Part shown: positions 6,932-13,743 of the stretch, piece by piece
Layout: every line of letters starts with the position of its first letter
Position numbering within the stretch: position 1 is the stretch's first letter
Assembly: GCF_002891435.1 (NCBI RefSeq)
Contig: NZ_POUC01000030.1
Location: forward strand, 1 to 35,092
Source: Streptomyces cahuitamycinicus
GTDB taxonomy: Bacteria > Actinomycetota > Actinomycetes > Streptomycetales > Streptomycetaceae
Length of the DNA stretch: 35,092 nt
Direction: 5' to 3'
The notes under the pieces: model-generated
What the model was told of the DNA's origin: nothing
The model's database searches: none
The model's input: only the letters and a program-made list of their open reading frames with translations
Made by a program: the position numbers and the translations under genes

Positions 6932-8545
6932 ATGGAAGAGCTCGTCATCAGGGACGCCGACGTCGTCGACGGCTCCGGCTCGGACGCCTACCGGGCCGAT
7001 GTCGTGGTCGACGGCGGCCGGATCGTGTCGATCGTCAAGGAGGCCGCGGCGGCCGGCTGCCAGCGGCCGAAGGCGCGCCGGGAGCTGGACGCCGAAGGGC
7101 TGGTCCTCTCCCCCGGCTTCGTCGACATGCACGCCCACAGCGACCTGGCGCTGCTGCGCGATCCCGACCACAGCGCCAAGGCCGCGCAGGGCGTGACCCT
7201 GGAGGTCGTCGGCCAGGACGGCCTGTCGTACGCGCCGGTCGACGACCGCACGCTCGGCGAGGTGCGGCGGGCCATCGCCGGGTGGAACGGCCCGGGTGAC
7301 GACATCGACTTCGACTGGCGGTCGGTCGGCGAGTACCTGGACCGGCTGGACCTCGGGATCGCCGTGAACGCGGCCTACCTGATCCCGCAGGGCACGGTCC
7401 GGGCGCTCGCCGTCGGCTGGGAGGACCGCGAGGCCACGCCGCAGGAACTCGACCGGATGCGGCAGTTGGTCGCGGAGGGCATGGAGCAGGGCGCCGTCGG
7501 CATGTCCTCGGGGCTGACGTACACGCCGGGCATGTACGCGCGGGACACCGAACTGACCGATCTGTGCCGGGTGGTGGCCTCCTACGGCGGCTACTACTGC
7601 CCGCACCACCGCTCCTACGGCGCCGGGGCCCTGGAGGCCTACGCGGAGATGGTCGCGCTGACCCGGGAGGCGGGCTGCTCCCTCCATCTCGCCCACGCCA
7701 CCATGAACTTCGGCGTGAACAAGGGCCGGGCGCCCGAGCTGCTGGCCCTGCTGGACGAGGCGCTCGCGGCCGGGTCCGACATCAGCCTCGACACCTACCC
7801 GTACACACCGGGCTGCACGACACTGTCGGCCGTGCTGCCGAGCTGGGCGAGCGAGGGCGGCCCGCAGGAGATCCTCGGGCGGCTGGCGGACAACGGCACG
7901 GCGGAACGCATCCGCCACGATCTGGAGGTCACCGGCTCGGACGGCTGCCACGGCGTGCCCGTCGAGTGGGACACGATCGAGATCGCGGGTGTGAACGACC
8001 CGGCCCTGGCCGGTTTCGTCGGCCGGACGGTCCAGGAGTCGGCGGACCGGCGGGGCGAGGCTCCCTGGGAGACCGCGCGCGGGCTGCTGCTGGCCGACCG
8101 GCTGGCCCCGACGATCCTCCAGCACGTGGGCCACGAGGAGAACGTCCGGGAGATCATGCGCCACCGGGTGCACACCGGCGGCTCGGACGGCATCCTCCAG
8201 GGCGCCAAGCCGCACCCACGCGCCTACGGGACATTCCCGCACTACCTCGGGCACTACGTCAGGGAGTCGGGGGTGCTGTCACTGGAGGAGTGCGTCGCGC
8301 ACCTCACGTCCCGCCCGGCGGCGCGGCTCCGGCTGCGGGACCGGGGCCTGGTCCGCGAGGGTTACAGGGCCGACCTGGTGCTCTTCGACCCGGCGACGGT
8401 CGCGGCGGGCGCCACGTTCGCGCAGCCGCGCACGCTTCCGACGGGCATTCCACACGTCCTGGTCGACGGCCGGTTCGTGATCGAGGACGGCCGGCGCACG
8501 GACGTGCTGGCGGGCCGGGCGGTCCGCAGGACTCCTCCCGCGTGA
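6932..8545 (+). CDS. N-acyl-D-amino-acid deacylase (D-aminoacylase), amidohydrolase superfamily
   Basis: The 537 residues are the usual size for D-aminoacylases. The ATG at 6932 follows the deaminase stop by 13 bp, so the two are surely co-transcribed. The metal-binding HAHSD lies at residues 67-71 after SPGFVDM. Other amidohydrolase blocks follow: LEVVGQDGLSYAPVD, LHLAHATMNFG, ISLDTYPYTPGCT, and HTGGSDGILQGAKPHPRAYG, which holds the catalytic Asp in GSDG. The enzyme removes the acyl group from N-acyl-D-amino acids in the cytoplasm. With the deaminase upstream it would form a two-step route from N-acyl-D-amino acid to keto acid and ammonia. Relatives include dihydroorotase-like and D-glutamate deacylases, so the side-chain preference is unknown. 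The gene ends 21 bp before the convergent protease stop, with a hairpin spanning the junction. Confidence 0.93.
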   Translation: MEELVIRDADVVDGSGSDAYRADVVVDGGRIVSIVKEAAAAGCQRPKARRELDAEGLVLSPGFVDMHAHSDLALLRDPDHSAKAAQGVTLEVVGQDGLSYAPVDDRTLGEVRRAIAGWNGPGDDIDFDWRSVGEYLDRLDLGIAVNAAYLIPQGTVRALAVGWEDREATPQELDRMRQLVAEGMEQGAVGMSSGLTYTPGMYARDTELTDLCRVVASYGGYYCPHHRSYGAGALEAYAEMVALTREAGCSLHLAHATMNFGVNKGRAPELLALLDEALAAGSDISLDTYPYTPGCTTLSAVLPSWASEGGPQEILGRLADNGTAERIRHDLEVTGSDGCHGVPVEWDTIEIAGVNDPALAGFVGRTVQESADRRGEAPWETARGLLLADRLAPTILQHVGHEENVREIMRHRVHTGGSDGILQGAKPHPRAYGTFPHYLGHYVRESGVLSLEECVAHLTSRPAARLRLRDRGLVREGYRADLVLFDPATVAAGATFAQPRTLPTGIPHVLVDGRFVIEDGRRTDVLAGRAVRRTPPA

Positions 8546-8556
8546 CCGCCCGGCCG

Positions 8557-8586
8557 GCACCCTGCCTTACGGCTTGGGCAGGGTGC
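8557..8586. terminator. Hairpin between convergent deacylase and protease genes
   Basis: GCACCCTGCC (8557-8566) pairs with GGCAGGGTGC (8577-8586) around a 10-base loop. The right arm lies in the last codons of the protease, so one structure can stop transcription from both sides. There is no T-run, as is common in Streptomyces. Confidence 0.55.
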
Positions 8587-9493
8587 AGCCGCTCGCGCTC
8601 AGGTCGAGCTTGCTGTCGATCCCGAAGCAGGCCGGGATCCCGTAGGTCTCCTGGGCGTAGTTGATGCCCTTGCGGACGGTCACCTTGCCGTTCGCGTCGA
8701 CCTCGCAGGGGTTGTTCACCGTGCAGCGCTCACCGTCCTCGTTGCCGGTGTTGTTGATGGCGACGACCTTGTTGGTGGCCTGGTCGACGACGGGTGAGCC
8801 GGACGTGCCGCCGATGGTGTTGCAGGCGGAGGTGTAGCGGACCGAGTCCTTCCAGGTCCAGTCGCCCTCCTTCATGGTGGGCACGAACCCGTCGATGGAG
8901 CAGCTGTAGATCCGCTTCCAGTAGCCGGAGGGGATGCTGATGGCGGTGCCGGCGACCGGGTGACTGTCGTTCAGCGTCAGCGCGTTGATGTTGTACGAGC
9001 TCTTGATCTGCGCGTACGTGGTGGTGAGCTGGTACAGCGCGACGTCCGTGTCGGTCATCGTGCCGTAGGCGAGCTTGGCGGCGCGCAGGGTGGCGACGCG
9101 CGAGCCGGAGGCGTTCAGCAGGCTGAAGGTACGGCTGGACGCCTTGTCGACGAGGACCTCGCCGGGGCCGGGGAACCCGGACTCCAGGCAGTGGCCGTTG
9201 GTCATCACGAGCGCCGGGTCGTTGTCCTCGGCGTCCGGCATGCGGACGACCGAGCCGGAGCAGTTGTTGAGCGCGACGGTGCCGGCGAAGTTCACGGCCT
9301 TGGCCTGAGAACCGCGGAGCCCGGACAGCGTCTGCTCCACGGACGTGACCACGCCGGAGACGGCGGATGTGGCCGAGCCCGTGTCCGCGATCTTGCCGAC
9401 GCCCGTGGGGGCGGCGTCGGCAGCGGTCGCGGGGGCCGCGCCGGCCCCGGCTATCGCCAGGGCGCAGAACGCGGCGGCGAGAGGTTTTCTCAT
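8567..9493 (-). CDS. Secreted trypsin-like serine protease (S1 family)
   Basis: The protein has 308 residues from the ATG at 9493, chosen because MRKPLAAAFCALAIAGAG starts a clear signal peptide and AAGAGGGG precedes it. A longer in-frame form starting at 9604 would bury that signal. The catalytic triad is visible: H101 in VMTNGHCL, D150 in TDTDVALYQL and S231 in GGTSGSPVV. Cysteines at C78/C102 and several later positions suggest disulphides, consistent with an extracellular enzyme. There is no long chaperone-like prosegment of the streptogrisin type; about 40 residues lie between the signal and the catalytic domain. The C-terminus (YGIPACFGIDSKLDLSASGCTLP) is typical of Streptomyces trypsin-like proteins of unknown substrate. 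A 32-bp interrupted palindrome lies 50-80 bp upstream of the start, so it may have a dedicated regulator. Confidence 0.93.
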   Translation of the reverse strand: MRKPLAAAFCALAIAGAGAAPATAADAAPTGVGKIADTGSATSAVSGVVTSVEQTLSGLRGSQAKAVNFAGTVALNNCSGSVVRMPDAEDNDPALVMTNGHCLESGFPGPGEVLVDKASSRTFSLLNASGSRVATLRAAKLAYGTMTDTDVALYQLTTTYAQIKSSYNINALTLNDSHPVAGTAISIPSGYWKRIYSCSIDGFVPTMKEGDWTWKDSVRYTSACNTIGGTSGSPVVDQATNKVVAINNTGNEDGERCTVNNPCEVDANGKVTVRKGINYAQETYGIPACFGIDSKLDLSASGCTLPKP

Positions 9494-9541
9494 GGGGGGT
9501 CCCCTCTTGCGACGGAGGCGACCGGAAATCCTCCGGCCGCC

Positions 9542-9573
9542 TGCACGATTGTCATGCGCATTGTGATCGTGCA
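9542..9573. promoter_or_regulatory. 32-bp interrupted palindrome upstream of the protease gene
   Basis: TGCACGAT (9542-9549) and ATCGTGCA (9566-9573) are perfect inverted arms. The exact centre is a second palindrome, ATGCGCAT (9554-9561), with 4-bp linkers. On the minus strand a TTGTGC and CACAAT pair with 18-bp spacing puts the -10 inside the left part of the element. It looks like an operator, 49-80 bp upstream of the ATG at 9493. The protein that binds it is unknown. Confidence 0.5.
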
Positions 9574-9655
9574 GAGGGGGGTGGCACAAGAACCTGTTCC
9601 ACAACCGGAATCCCGGCGTCCTGCCAGACCCTACTCAACCGCCCTTACGGGCCGG

Positions 9656-10669
9656 TCACTTGGGTCCCTTGATGCCGCCGGTACCGCCGGTACCGCGCCC
9701 GGGTTTCCCGTCGGACCTGCCGGGGGCCGAAGGCGCGACGGTGGGAGTTGAGCCGGAGTCCGCCGGGGCGGTGGTCGGGACGGCTTCGGCCGGGGGCCGC
9801 GCACCGTCCGTAGCGGACGCGGACGGTGTCCGGCTCGCCGCGGGCGACGGGCTCGCGGACGCCGGGCCGGACGGCCCGTCAGACCGCCCCGGCCGGCCCG
9901 CGAGCGGGGTGTCGGGGCTCGCCGCCGGATCGGTGCCCCTGGGTGACGCCGCCGAGGACTCCCCCGTCGCCGGATCCGGGCGGCCTCCCTCACTGCCCCG
10001 TGTCCCGCCGGAAGGCGCACCGGAGAATGAGAACCCGGCGACGACGACGGCCACCGACACGGCACCCACCGCCCCGGCGGCGACCGCCACGCGGCGCGAC
10101 CGCCAGGCAGAGGCCTTGCGCCGGGCCCGCCGCCCGGCACCGCGCCGGCCGTCCGGCCCAGACACCGGCACCACGGGCAACTCACGGGTCTCACCGATGC
10201 CGTCCGAGCCGCCGTGGCGGGGGTGGGCGAGGGCGTCGCCGGGATACGCGGACCCGGCACGGGGGCCGTCGGCACGGCTGCCGGGGTACACGTGGCCGGG
10301 GCGAGTGCCGTCCGCACCGCCACCCGGGTACGCGGGCCCGGCGTGGGAGCCGCCCGCAGTATCGCCGGAGTACACGTGGCCGCCGCGGGAGCTCTCCGCA
10401 CCGCCACCCGGGTACGGGTCGGCGCCGGTGTGGTCCGTACCGCTCGCGTCCTGCGCGCCGTCGCTCGGACACGGGGCGGCCGGATACGGGGCGGCCGGTG
10501 TGGCCGACGGGTCGATCCGGTCGTACACGTCCTGCCAGCCGTGCGCCGCCGCCGGGTCCGCGTAGGCGTCGTACGCCGGAGGGGAGGCACCCTGCGGCAG
10601 GTACACGTTCGGTGGCCCCTGGGGCTCGCCGCCCGTCGCACCGTCGGCGTAATCGAATGGCTTGAACAT
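9656..10669 (-). CDS. Pro/Ser/Gly-rich single-pass membrane protein of unknown function
   Basis: The protein has 337 residues from the ATG at 10669 (MFKPFDYADGATGGE). I do not recognise a functional family, although Streptomyces genomes carry similar low-complexity proteins. Residues about 25-160 are rich in Gly, Pro, Tyr and Asp and contain a loose repeat of the form YPGGGADG or VYPGSRADG. A basic stretch (GRRARRKASAWRSRR) then precedes one transmembrane segment (VAVAAGAVGAVSVAVVVAGFSF). The remaining roughly 120 residues are Ser/Pro/Thr/Gly-rich and probably outside the membrane, giving an N-in topology by the positive-inside rule. No Shine-Dalgarno precedes the ATG, but TAGAAT ends 8 bp upstream, which suggests a leaderless mRNA. 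The opposite strand is also open over most of this length, as is common in GC-rich repeats. I favour this strand because of the transmembrane segment and promoter. Confidence 0.7.
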   Translation of the reverse strand: MFKPFDYADGATGGEPQGPPNVYLPQGASPPAYDAYADPAAAHGWQDVYDRIDPSATPAAPYPAAPCPSDGAQDASGTDHTGADPYPGGGAESSRGGHVYSGDTAGGSHAGPAYPGGGADGTRPGHVYPGSRADGPRAGSAYPGDALAHPRHGGSDGIGETRELPVVPVSGPDGRRGAGRRARRKASAWRSRRVAVAAGAVGAVSVAVVVAGFSFSGAPSGGTRGSEGGRPDPATGESSAASPRGTDPAASPDTPLAGRPGRSDGPSGPASASPSPAASRTPSASATDGARPPAEAVPTTAPADSGSTPTVAPSAPGRSDGKPGRGTGGTGGIKGPK

Positions 10670-10677
10670 GGCGGCGC

Positions 10678-10683
10678 ATTCTA
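10678..10683 (-). promoter_or_regulatory. -10 hexamer for a leaderless transcript of the membrane protein gene
   Basis: On the minus strand TAGAAT is followed after 8 bp (GCGCCGCC) by the ATG at 10669. That spacing would start the mRNA at or next to the A of the start codon, explaining the absent ribosome site. No good -35 is visible. Confidence 0.45.
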
Positions 10684-10711
10684 GGGACCGAAGGTGCTGG
10701 TGGGACAGCGT

Positions 10712-10737
10712 GCGGCGATATGGCCCCGTATCGCCGC
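10712..10737. promoter_or_regulatory. Inverted repeat in the divergent region upstream of the aminotransferase
   Basis: GCGGCGATA (10712-10720) and TATCGCCGC (10729-10737) are perfect 9-bp arms around 8 bp. The element lies between two divergent genes and could be an operator for either. No adjacent regulator gene suggests which protein would bind. Confidence 0.35.
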
Positions 10738-10782
10738 GTCTCACGTGGCGGAAAACACGAACCGCGAACCATTACCGGGCCG

Positions 10783-10788
10783 TAAGCT
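10783..10788 (+). promoter_or_regulatory. -10 hexamer for a leaderless aminotransferase transcript
   Basis: TAAGCT ends 7 bp before the ATG at 10796, and no Shine-Dalgarno lies between. The spacing fits leaderless initiation at the start codon. Confidence 0.4.
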
Positions 10789-10795
10789 CCCACAC

Positions 10796-12007
10796 ATGCA
10801 GGTGATCCAGTCGACCAAGCTCGCCAACGTCTGTTACGAGATCCGGGGCCCGGTGCTCGAGGAGGCGATGCGACTGGAAGCTGCGGGGCATCGGATCCTC
10901 AAGCTGAACACCGGCAACCCGGCCGCCTTCGGCTTCGAGTGCCCGCCGGAGATCCTGGAGGACATCCTCCGCAACGTGTCGTCGGCGCACGGCTACGGCG
11001 ACGCCAAGGGCCTGCTGGCCGCGCGCCGGGCGGTCGTCATGCACAACCAGACCCTCGGCATCGAGACGGACGTCGAGCACGTCTTCATCGGCAACGGCGT
11101 CTCCGAGCTGATCGTGATGGCGATGCAGGGCCTGCTGGACGACGGCGACGAGGTCCTCGTGCCCGCGCCCGACTACCCGCTGTGGACCGCCGCCGTCTCC
11201 CTGTCCGGCGGCACCGCCGTGCACTACCGCTGTGACGAGCAGGCCGACTGGATGCCGGACCTCGCCGACATCGAGCGCAAGGTCACCGACCGCACCAAGG
11301 CGCTCGTGATCATCAACCCCAACAATCCGACGGGGGCCGTCTACGACGAGGCGATGATCAAGGGCCTGACCGACATCGCCCGGCGGCACAACCTGCTCGT
11401 CTGCTCCGACGAGATCTACGACAAGATCCTCTACGACGAGGCCACGCACACCCCGACCGCCTCCGTCGCCCCGGACCTGCTCACCCTCACCTTCAACGGC
11501 ATGTCGAAGGCCTACCGCGTGGCCGGCTACCGCGTCGGCTGGATGTCGATCTCCGGGCCGCGCGCCCACGCCGACTCCTACATCGAGGGCCTGACGATCC
11601 TGGCGAACATGCGCCTGTGCGCGAACATGCCCGGGCAGCACGGAGTCGTCGCGGCGCTCAGCGGACGGCAGACGATCAACGATCTGGTACTGCCGGGCGG
11701 GCGGCTGCACGAGCAGCGGGACACGGCGTACGAGCTGCTGACCCAGATCCCGGGGGTCAGCTGCGTGAAGCCCAAGGGCGCGCTCTACCTCTTCCCGCGC
11801 CTCGACCCCAAGGTCTTCAAGATCAAGGACGACCGCCGCATGGTCCTGGACCTGCTCCGGCGCGAGAAGATCATGGTCGTCCAGGGCTCGGGCTTCAACT
11901 GGCCGGAGCCGGACCACTTCCGGGTGGTGACCCTGCCGACAGTCAGGGACCTGACCGATGCCATAGGACGGATCGGCCACTTCCTGGACGGCTACAGCCA
12001 GGCCTGA
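10796..12007 (+). CDS. AlaA-like pyridoxal-phosphate aminotransferase (class I/II)
   Basis: The protein has 403 residues. The ATG at 10796 begins MQVIQSTKLANVCYEIRGPV, which matches the usual AlaA start; the frame is open further upstream but without a start that fits the family. PLP-binding motifs are in place: SAHGYGDAKG near 63-72, NPNNPTGAVY (174-183), CSDEIYDKI (203-211) and NGMSKAYRVAGYRVGW with the Schiff-base K238. AlaA-type enzymes transfer an amino group between alanine and 2-oxoglutarate in the cytoplasm and link pyruvate to alanine supply. The sequence alone cannot exclude other amino acids as donors. The gene is followed by a strong hairpin, so it is probably monocistronic, and its promoter suggests a leaderless mRNA. 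Confidence in the family is high. Confidence 0.93.
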   Translation: MQVIQSTKLANVCYEIRGPVLEEAMRLEAAGHRILKLNTGNPAAFGFECPPEILEDILRNVSSAHGYGDAKGLLAARRAVVMHNQTLGIETDVEHVFIGNGVSELIVMAMQGLLDDGDEVLVPAPDYPLWTAAVSLSGGTAVHYRCDEQADWMPDLADIERKVTDRTKALVIINPNNPTGAVYDEAMIKGLTDIARRHNLLVCSDEIYDKILYDEATHTPTASVAPDLLTLTFNGMSKAYRVAGYRVGWMSISGPRAHADSYIEGLTILANMRLCANMPGQHGVVAALSGRQTINDLVLPGGRLHEQRDTAYELLTQIPGVSCVKPKGALYLFPRLDPKVFKIKDDRRMVLDLLRREKIMVVQGSGFNWPEPDHFRVVTLPTVRDLTDAIGRIGHFLDGYSQA

Positions 12008-12030
12008 TCCGGCCCGCTCCCGCCCGACCC

Positions 12031-12070
12031 GACTGCCCGCTCACCCTATGTGCGCGGGCAGTCCGGTTTT
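12031..12070 (+). terminator. Rho-independent terminator after the aminotransferase gene
   Basis: GACTGCCCGC (12031-12040) and GCGGGCAGTC (12054-12063) form a perfect 10-bp stem with a 13-base loop, followed by CGGTTTT. It lies 24 bp past the aminotransferase stop. Confidence 0.8.
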
Positions 12071-12085
12071 GTGAACAACTCAACT

Positions 12086-12108
12086 TTAGACGAAATCTAA
12101 GCTAGGAT
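12086..12108 (+). promoter_or_regulatory. Candidate -10 with an adjacent inverted repeat upstream of the helical protein gene
   Basis: TAGGAT (12103-12108) fits a -10 hexamer 30 bp before the ATG at 12139. Just upstream, TTAGA (12086-12090) and TCTAA (12096-12100) form an inverted repeat around CGAAA, with further partial symmetry outside it. The A/T-rich repeat would sit in the -10/-35 spacer and looks like an operator for an unknown regulator. Confidence 0.4.
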
Positions 12109-12138
12109 GGTTTCCTGTAAGCACTCAGGAGGCCTTCC

Positions 12139-12555
12139 ATGTACGAACCGATCCGCACCAAGTCGGTCCACAGCACGGTGGACGGCCCCAACCCCGACTT
12201 CCCCCACCGTTCCCGCGAGGAAGAGCTGGACATCCAGCTCGCTGGGCATCTCGCCGCCCTGCTCGCCGTCACGGACGAGCTGCGTGCGGCGCGGCCCTCG
12301 ACCGATCTGGACAAGGCGGCGGAGCGGCTCGCGGAGCAGGTGGGCCGGCTGAGGGGTGGCAACGCCCCGGCCCGGGTGTCCGGCACCCGGCGCGAGCGGA
12401 GCCCCGCGGCCCTGCACCGGCGGGCGCACACCCTGGCGGGACGCGCGCTGGTCGTCGCCGCCTCCCGCGCCGACACGGCGGCCGCGATCCTGGCCGCCGA
12501 GCGGATGGACGCCCACGCGGCGGCCCTGGAGCCGCGCGAACTCGCGTCCCGCTGA
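12139..12555 (+). CDS. Conserved hypothetical helical protein
   Basis: The 138-residue protein has a strong AGGAGG 6 bp before the ATG at 12139, so it is certainly translated. It begins MYEPIRTKSVHS and then SREEELDIQLAGHLAALLAVTDELR. The rest is predicted mostly helical, ending ALVVAASRADTAAAILAAERMDAHAAAL. I recall similar proteins in many Streptomyces genomes without an assigned function. There are no cysteines, no signal peptide and no membrane span, so it is probably a cytoplasmic helical bundle or coiled coil. It has its own candidate promoter with an A/T-rich inverted repeat and is followed by a strong hairpin, so it is monocistronic. The conserved C-terminal AASRADTAAAILAAERMDAH is the best handle for a search. 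Confidence 0.85.
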   Translation: MYEPIRTKSVHSTVDGPNPDFPHRSREEELDIQLAGHLAALLAVTDELRAARPSTDLDKAAERLAEQVGRLRGGNAPARVSGTRRERSPAALHRRAHTLAGRALVVAASRADTAAAILAAERMDAHAAALEPRELASR

Positions 12556-12578
12556 GCCCTTCGGGCCCCCTGTGCGGC

Positions 12579-12616
12579 CCCGGTCCGCGCGCACCCGCAG
12601 CGACGCGCGGACCGGG
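12579..12616 (+). terminator. Strong hairpin after the helical protein gene
   Basis: CCCGGTCCGCGCG (12579-12591) pairs perfectly with CGCGCGGACCGGG (12604-12616) around a 12-base loop. It starts 24 bp past the stop codon. There is no T-run, but the 13-bp GC stem is typical of Streptomyces terminators. Confidence 0.7.
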
Positions 12617-12631
12617 CGCCATCAACCCCTT

Positions 12632-12671
12632 CGTGAGGACCGTCGGGTACCCGTACCCGACGGTCCTCACG
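12632..12671. repeat. Perfect 19-bp-arm palindrome with a 2-bp centre
   Basis: CGTGAGGACCGTCGGGTAC (12632-12650) is followed by CC and then by its exact reverse complement (12653-12671). It lies 16 bp after the terminator at 12579-12616. It could be a second, bidirectional terminator or a cruciform-forming or protein-binding site. A 2-base loop is too tight for an ordinary RNA hairpin, so the top base pairs would open. Confidence 0.85.
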
Positions 12672-12721
12672 CCTGTTGCAGACCGGGATGCGATCCCCCG
12701 GTCACGCCGGCTGTCTCCCGC

Positions 12722-12889
12722 GCGTGGCTGTACGCGGCCGGAGACGACCGGATCAGCCGAATTGGCCGGATCGCCGAGGGCGGTGACGACGTGGCGGAAG
12801 ATCACGCGGCCAGGCTCTCGTCCGGCGCCGAGGCACTGAACGGGAAGGTGCGCAGCGGACTGTTCACAGGCTCGGAGCTGAACCGCTGA
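12722..12889 (+). pseudogene. Possible C-terminal gene fragment
   Basis: One frame reads WLYAAGDDRISRIGRIAEGG and continues in protein-like composition through VAEDHAARLSSGAEALNGKV to FTGSELNR and a TGA at 12887-12889. There is no start codon with a ribosome site, and the frame upstream of 12722 is not protein-like. I do not recognise the family. The segment lies between a palindrome and an intact hydrolase gene in a stretch containing other broken pieces, so I read it as the tail of a lost gene. Confidence 0.35.
12860..12873 (+). repeat. Left copy of a 14-bp direct repeat flanking the hydrolase gene
   Basis: CTGTTCACAGGCTC occurs here and again at 13725-13738. In both copies the local open frame reads LFTGS. 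The copies bracket the 726-bp hydrolase gene and its promoter. Confidence 0.5.
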
Positions 12890-12922
12890 CGGGGTGGTTC
12901 CGGAATACGCCAGAGACCTGCC

Positions 12923-12939
12923 TTCTGCCGGCGGCAGAA
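12923..12939. promoter_or_regulatory. 17-bp perfect palindrome upstream of the hydrolase gene
   Basis: TTCTGCCG-G-CGGCAGAA is an exact inverted repeat with 8-bp arms and a 1-bp centre. It lies 28 bp upstream of the candidate -10 (12968) and 42 bp upstream of the ATG at 12982. It would suit a dimeric repressor or activator of the gene. Confidence 0.45.
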
Positions 12940-12967
12940 CACCGGCCCGTCCGGGCTCGACGATCAC

Positions 12968-12973
12968 TACAGT
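12968..12973 (+). promoter_or_regulatory. -10 hexamer for a leaderless hydrolase transcript
   Basis: TACAGT ends 8 bp before the ATG at 12982, with no Shine-Dalgarno between. Initiation at the start codon is therefore likely. The -35 region is poor. Confidence 0.45.
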
Positions 12974-12981
12974 CCAGGCTC

Positions 12982-13707
12982 ATGACGACAGTTGCAACGC
13001 GAACGATCGACTACGCGGCCGACGGTCTGACGATGATCGGGCACCTCGCGCTCCCGGCCGGTGTCGACCGCCGACCCGCGGTCCTGGTCGGGCCCGAGGG
13101 GGTGGGGCTCAGCGACGTCGAGCGCCGCCGGGCCGAGGCGCTCGCCGAGCTGGGATACGTGGCGCTGGCCTTCGACCTCCACGGCGGGCGCTATTTGGGC
13201 GACCCTGAGGAGATGTTGGCCCGTTGCATGCCGCTGCTCGCCGACCCCGACCGGATGCGAGGCATCGGCCACGCGGCGCTCGACGTACTCCGCGCCGAGC
13301 CGCGGACCGACCCGGACCGGATCGCCGCCGTCGGCTACGGCACCGGGGGCGCAATCGCGCTGGAACTCGGGCGCGACGGCGTCGACCTGCGCGCGATCGC
13401 GACAGTCAACGGACTGACCACGGGCCGACCAGGCGAGACGGCGCGAATTCACTGCCCGGTGTGGGCCGGGGTCGGGTCGGAAGACCCGATCATGCCGCCC
13501 GCGCAACGGGACGCTTTCACCGCCGAGATGCAGGCTGCGGGCGTCGACTGGCGCCTCGTGGTCTACGGCGGCGCCTTGCACGCCTTCCACCACCCACCGG
13601 TCGACCACATCGTGCTTCCCGGGGTCGGTTATCACCCCCAGCACGCGCAGCGAGCTTGGCGGGACGTCGTTGACCTGCTCGCCGAGTGCCTGCCAGTGAC
13701 GGAGTGA
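12982..13707 (+). CDS. Dienelactone-hydrolase-like alpha/beta hydrolase lacking the nucleophile
   Basis: The protein has 241 residues, the normal size for the dienelactone hydrolase family, and the fold motifs are in order. RPAVLVGPEGVGL replaces the usual oxyanion-side HEAFGL-type block, and YVALAFDLHGGR is typical. At the nucleophile elbow, where family enzymes have G-x-C/S-x-G, this protein reads GYGTG (118-122), with Gly at position 120. The acid D168 (GSEDPIMP) and H200 (GGALHAFHHP) are kept. Carboxymethylenebutenolidase chemistry is therefore not expected unless another residue acts, and the protein may bind rather than hydrolyse its ligand. It is cytoplasmic. The mRNA is probably leaderless, with a 17-bp palindrome upstream. 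The gene is flanked by gene fragments and a 14-bp direct repeat, which could mean recent insertion. Confidence 0.88.
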   Translation: MTTVATRTIDYAADGLTMIGHLALPAGVDRRPAVLVGPEGVGLSDVERRRAEALAELGYVALAFDLHGGRYLGDPEEMLARCMPLLADPDRMRGIGHAALDVLRAEPRTDPDRIAAVGYGTGGAIALELGRDGVDLRAIATVNGLTTGRPGETARIHCPVWAGVGSEDPIMPPAQRDAFTAEMQAAGVDWRLVVYGGALHAFHHPPVDHIVLPGVGYHPQHAQRAWRDVVDLLAECLPVTE

Positions 13708-13724
13708 TTTGGGCAGACCGGGGT

Positions 13725-13738
13725 CTGTTCACAGGCTC
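13725..13738 (+). repeat. Right copy of the 14-bp direct repeat
   Basis: CTGTTCACAGGCTC is identical to 12860-12873. It begins 18 bp after the hydrolase stop. Sequence beyond the 14 bp diverges, although the preceding GCAG is shared at a slightly different spacing. Confidence 0.5.
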
Positions 13739-13743
13739 TGACC

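Noticed and set aside
9660..10565. 301-codon plus-strand frame opposite the Pro/Ser-rich membrane protein gene
   Set aside because: Low-complexity GC-rich DNA leaves both strands open. The minus strand has a basic-plus-TM pattern, a sensible start and a -10 hexamer; the plus frame has none.
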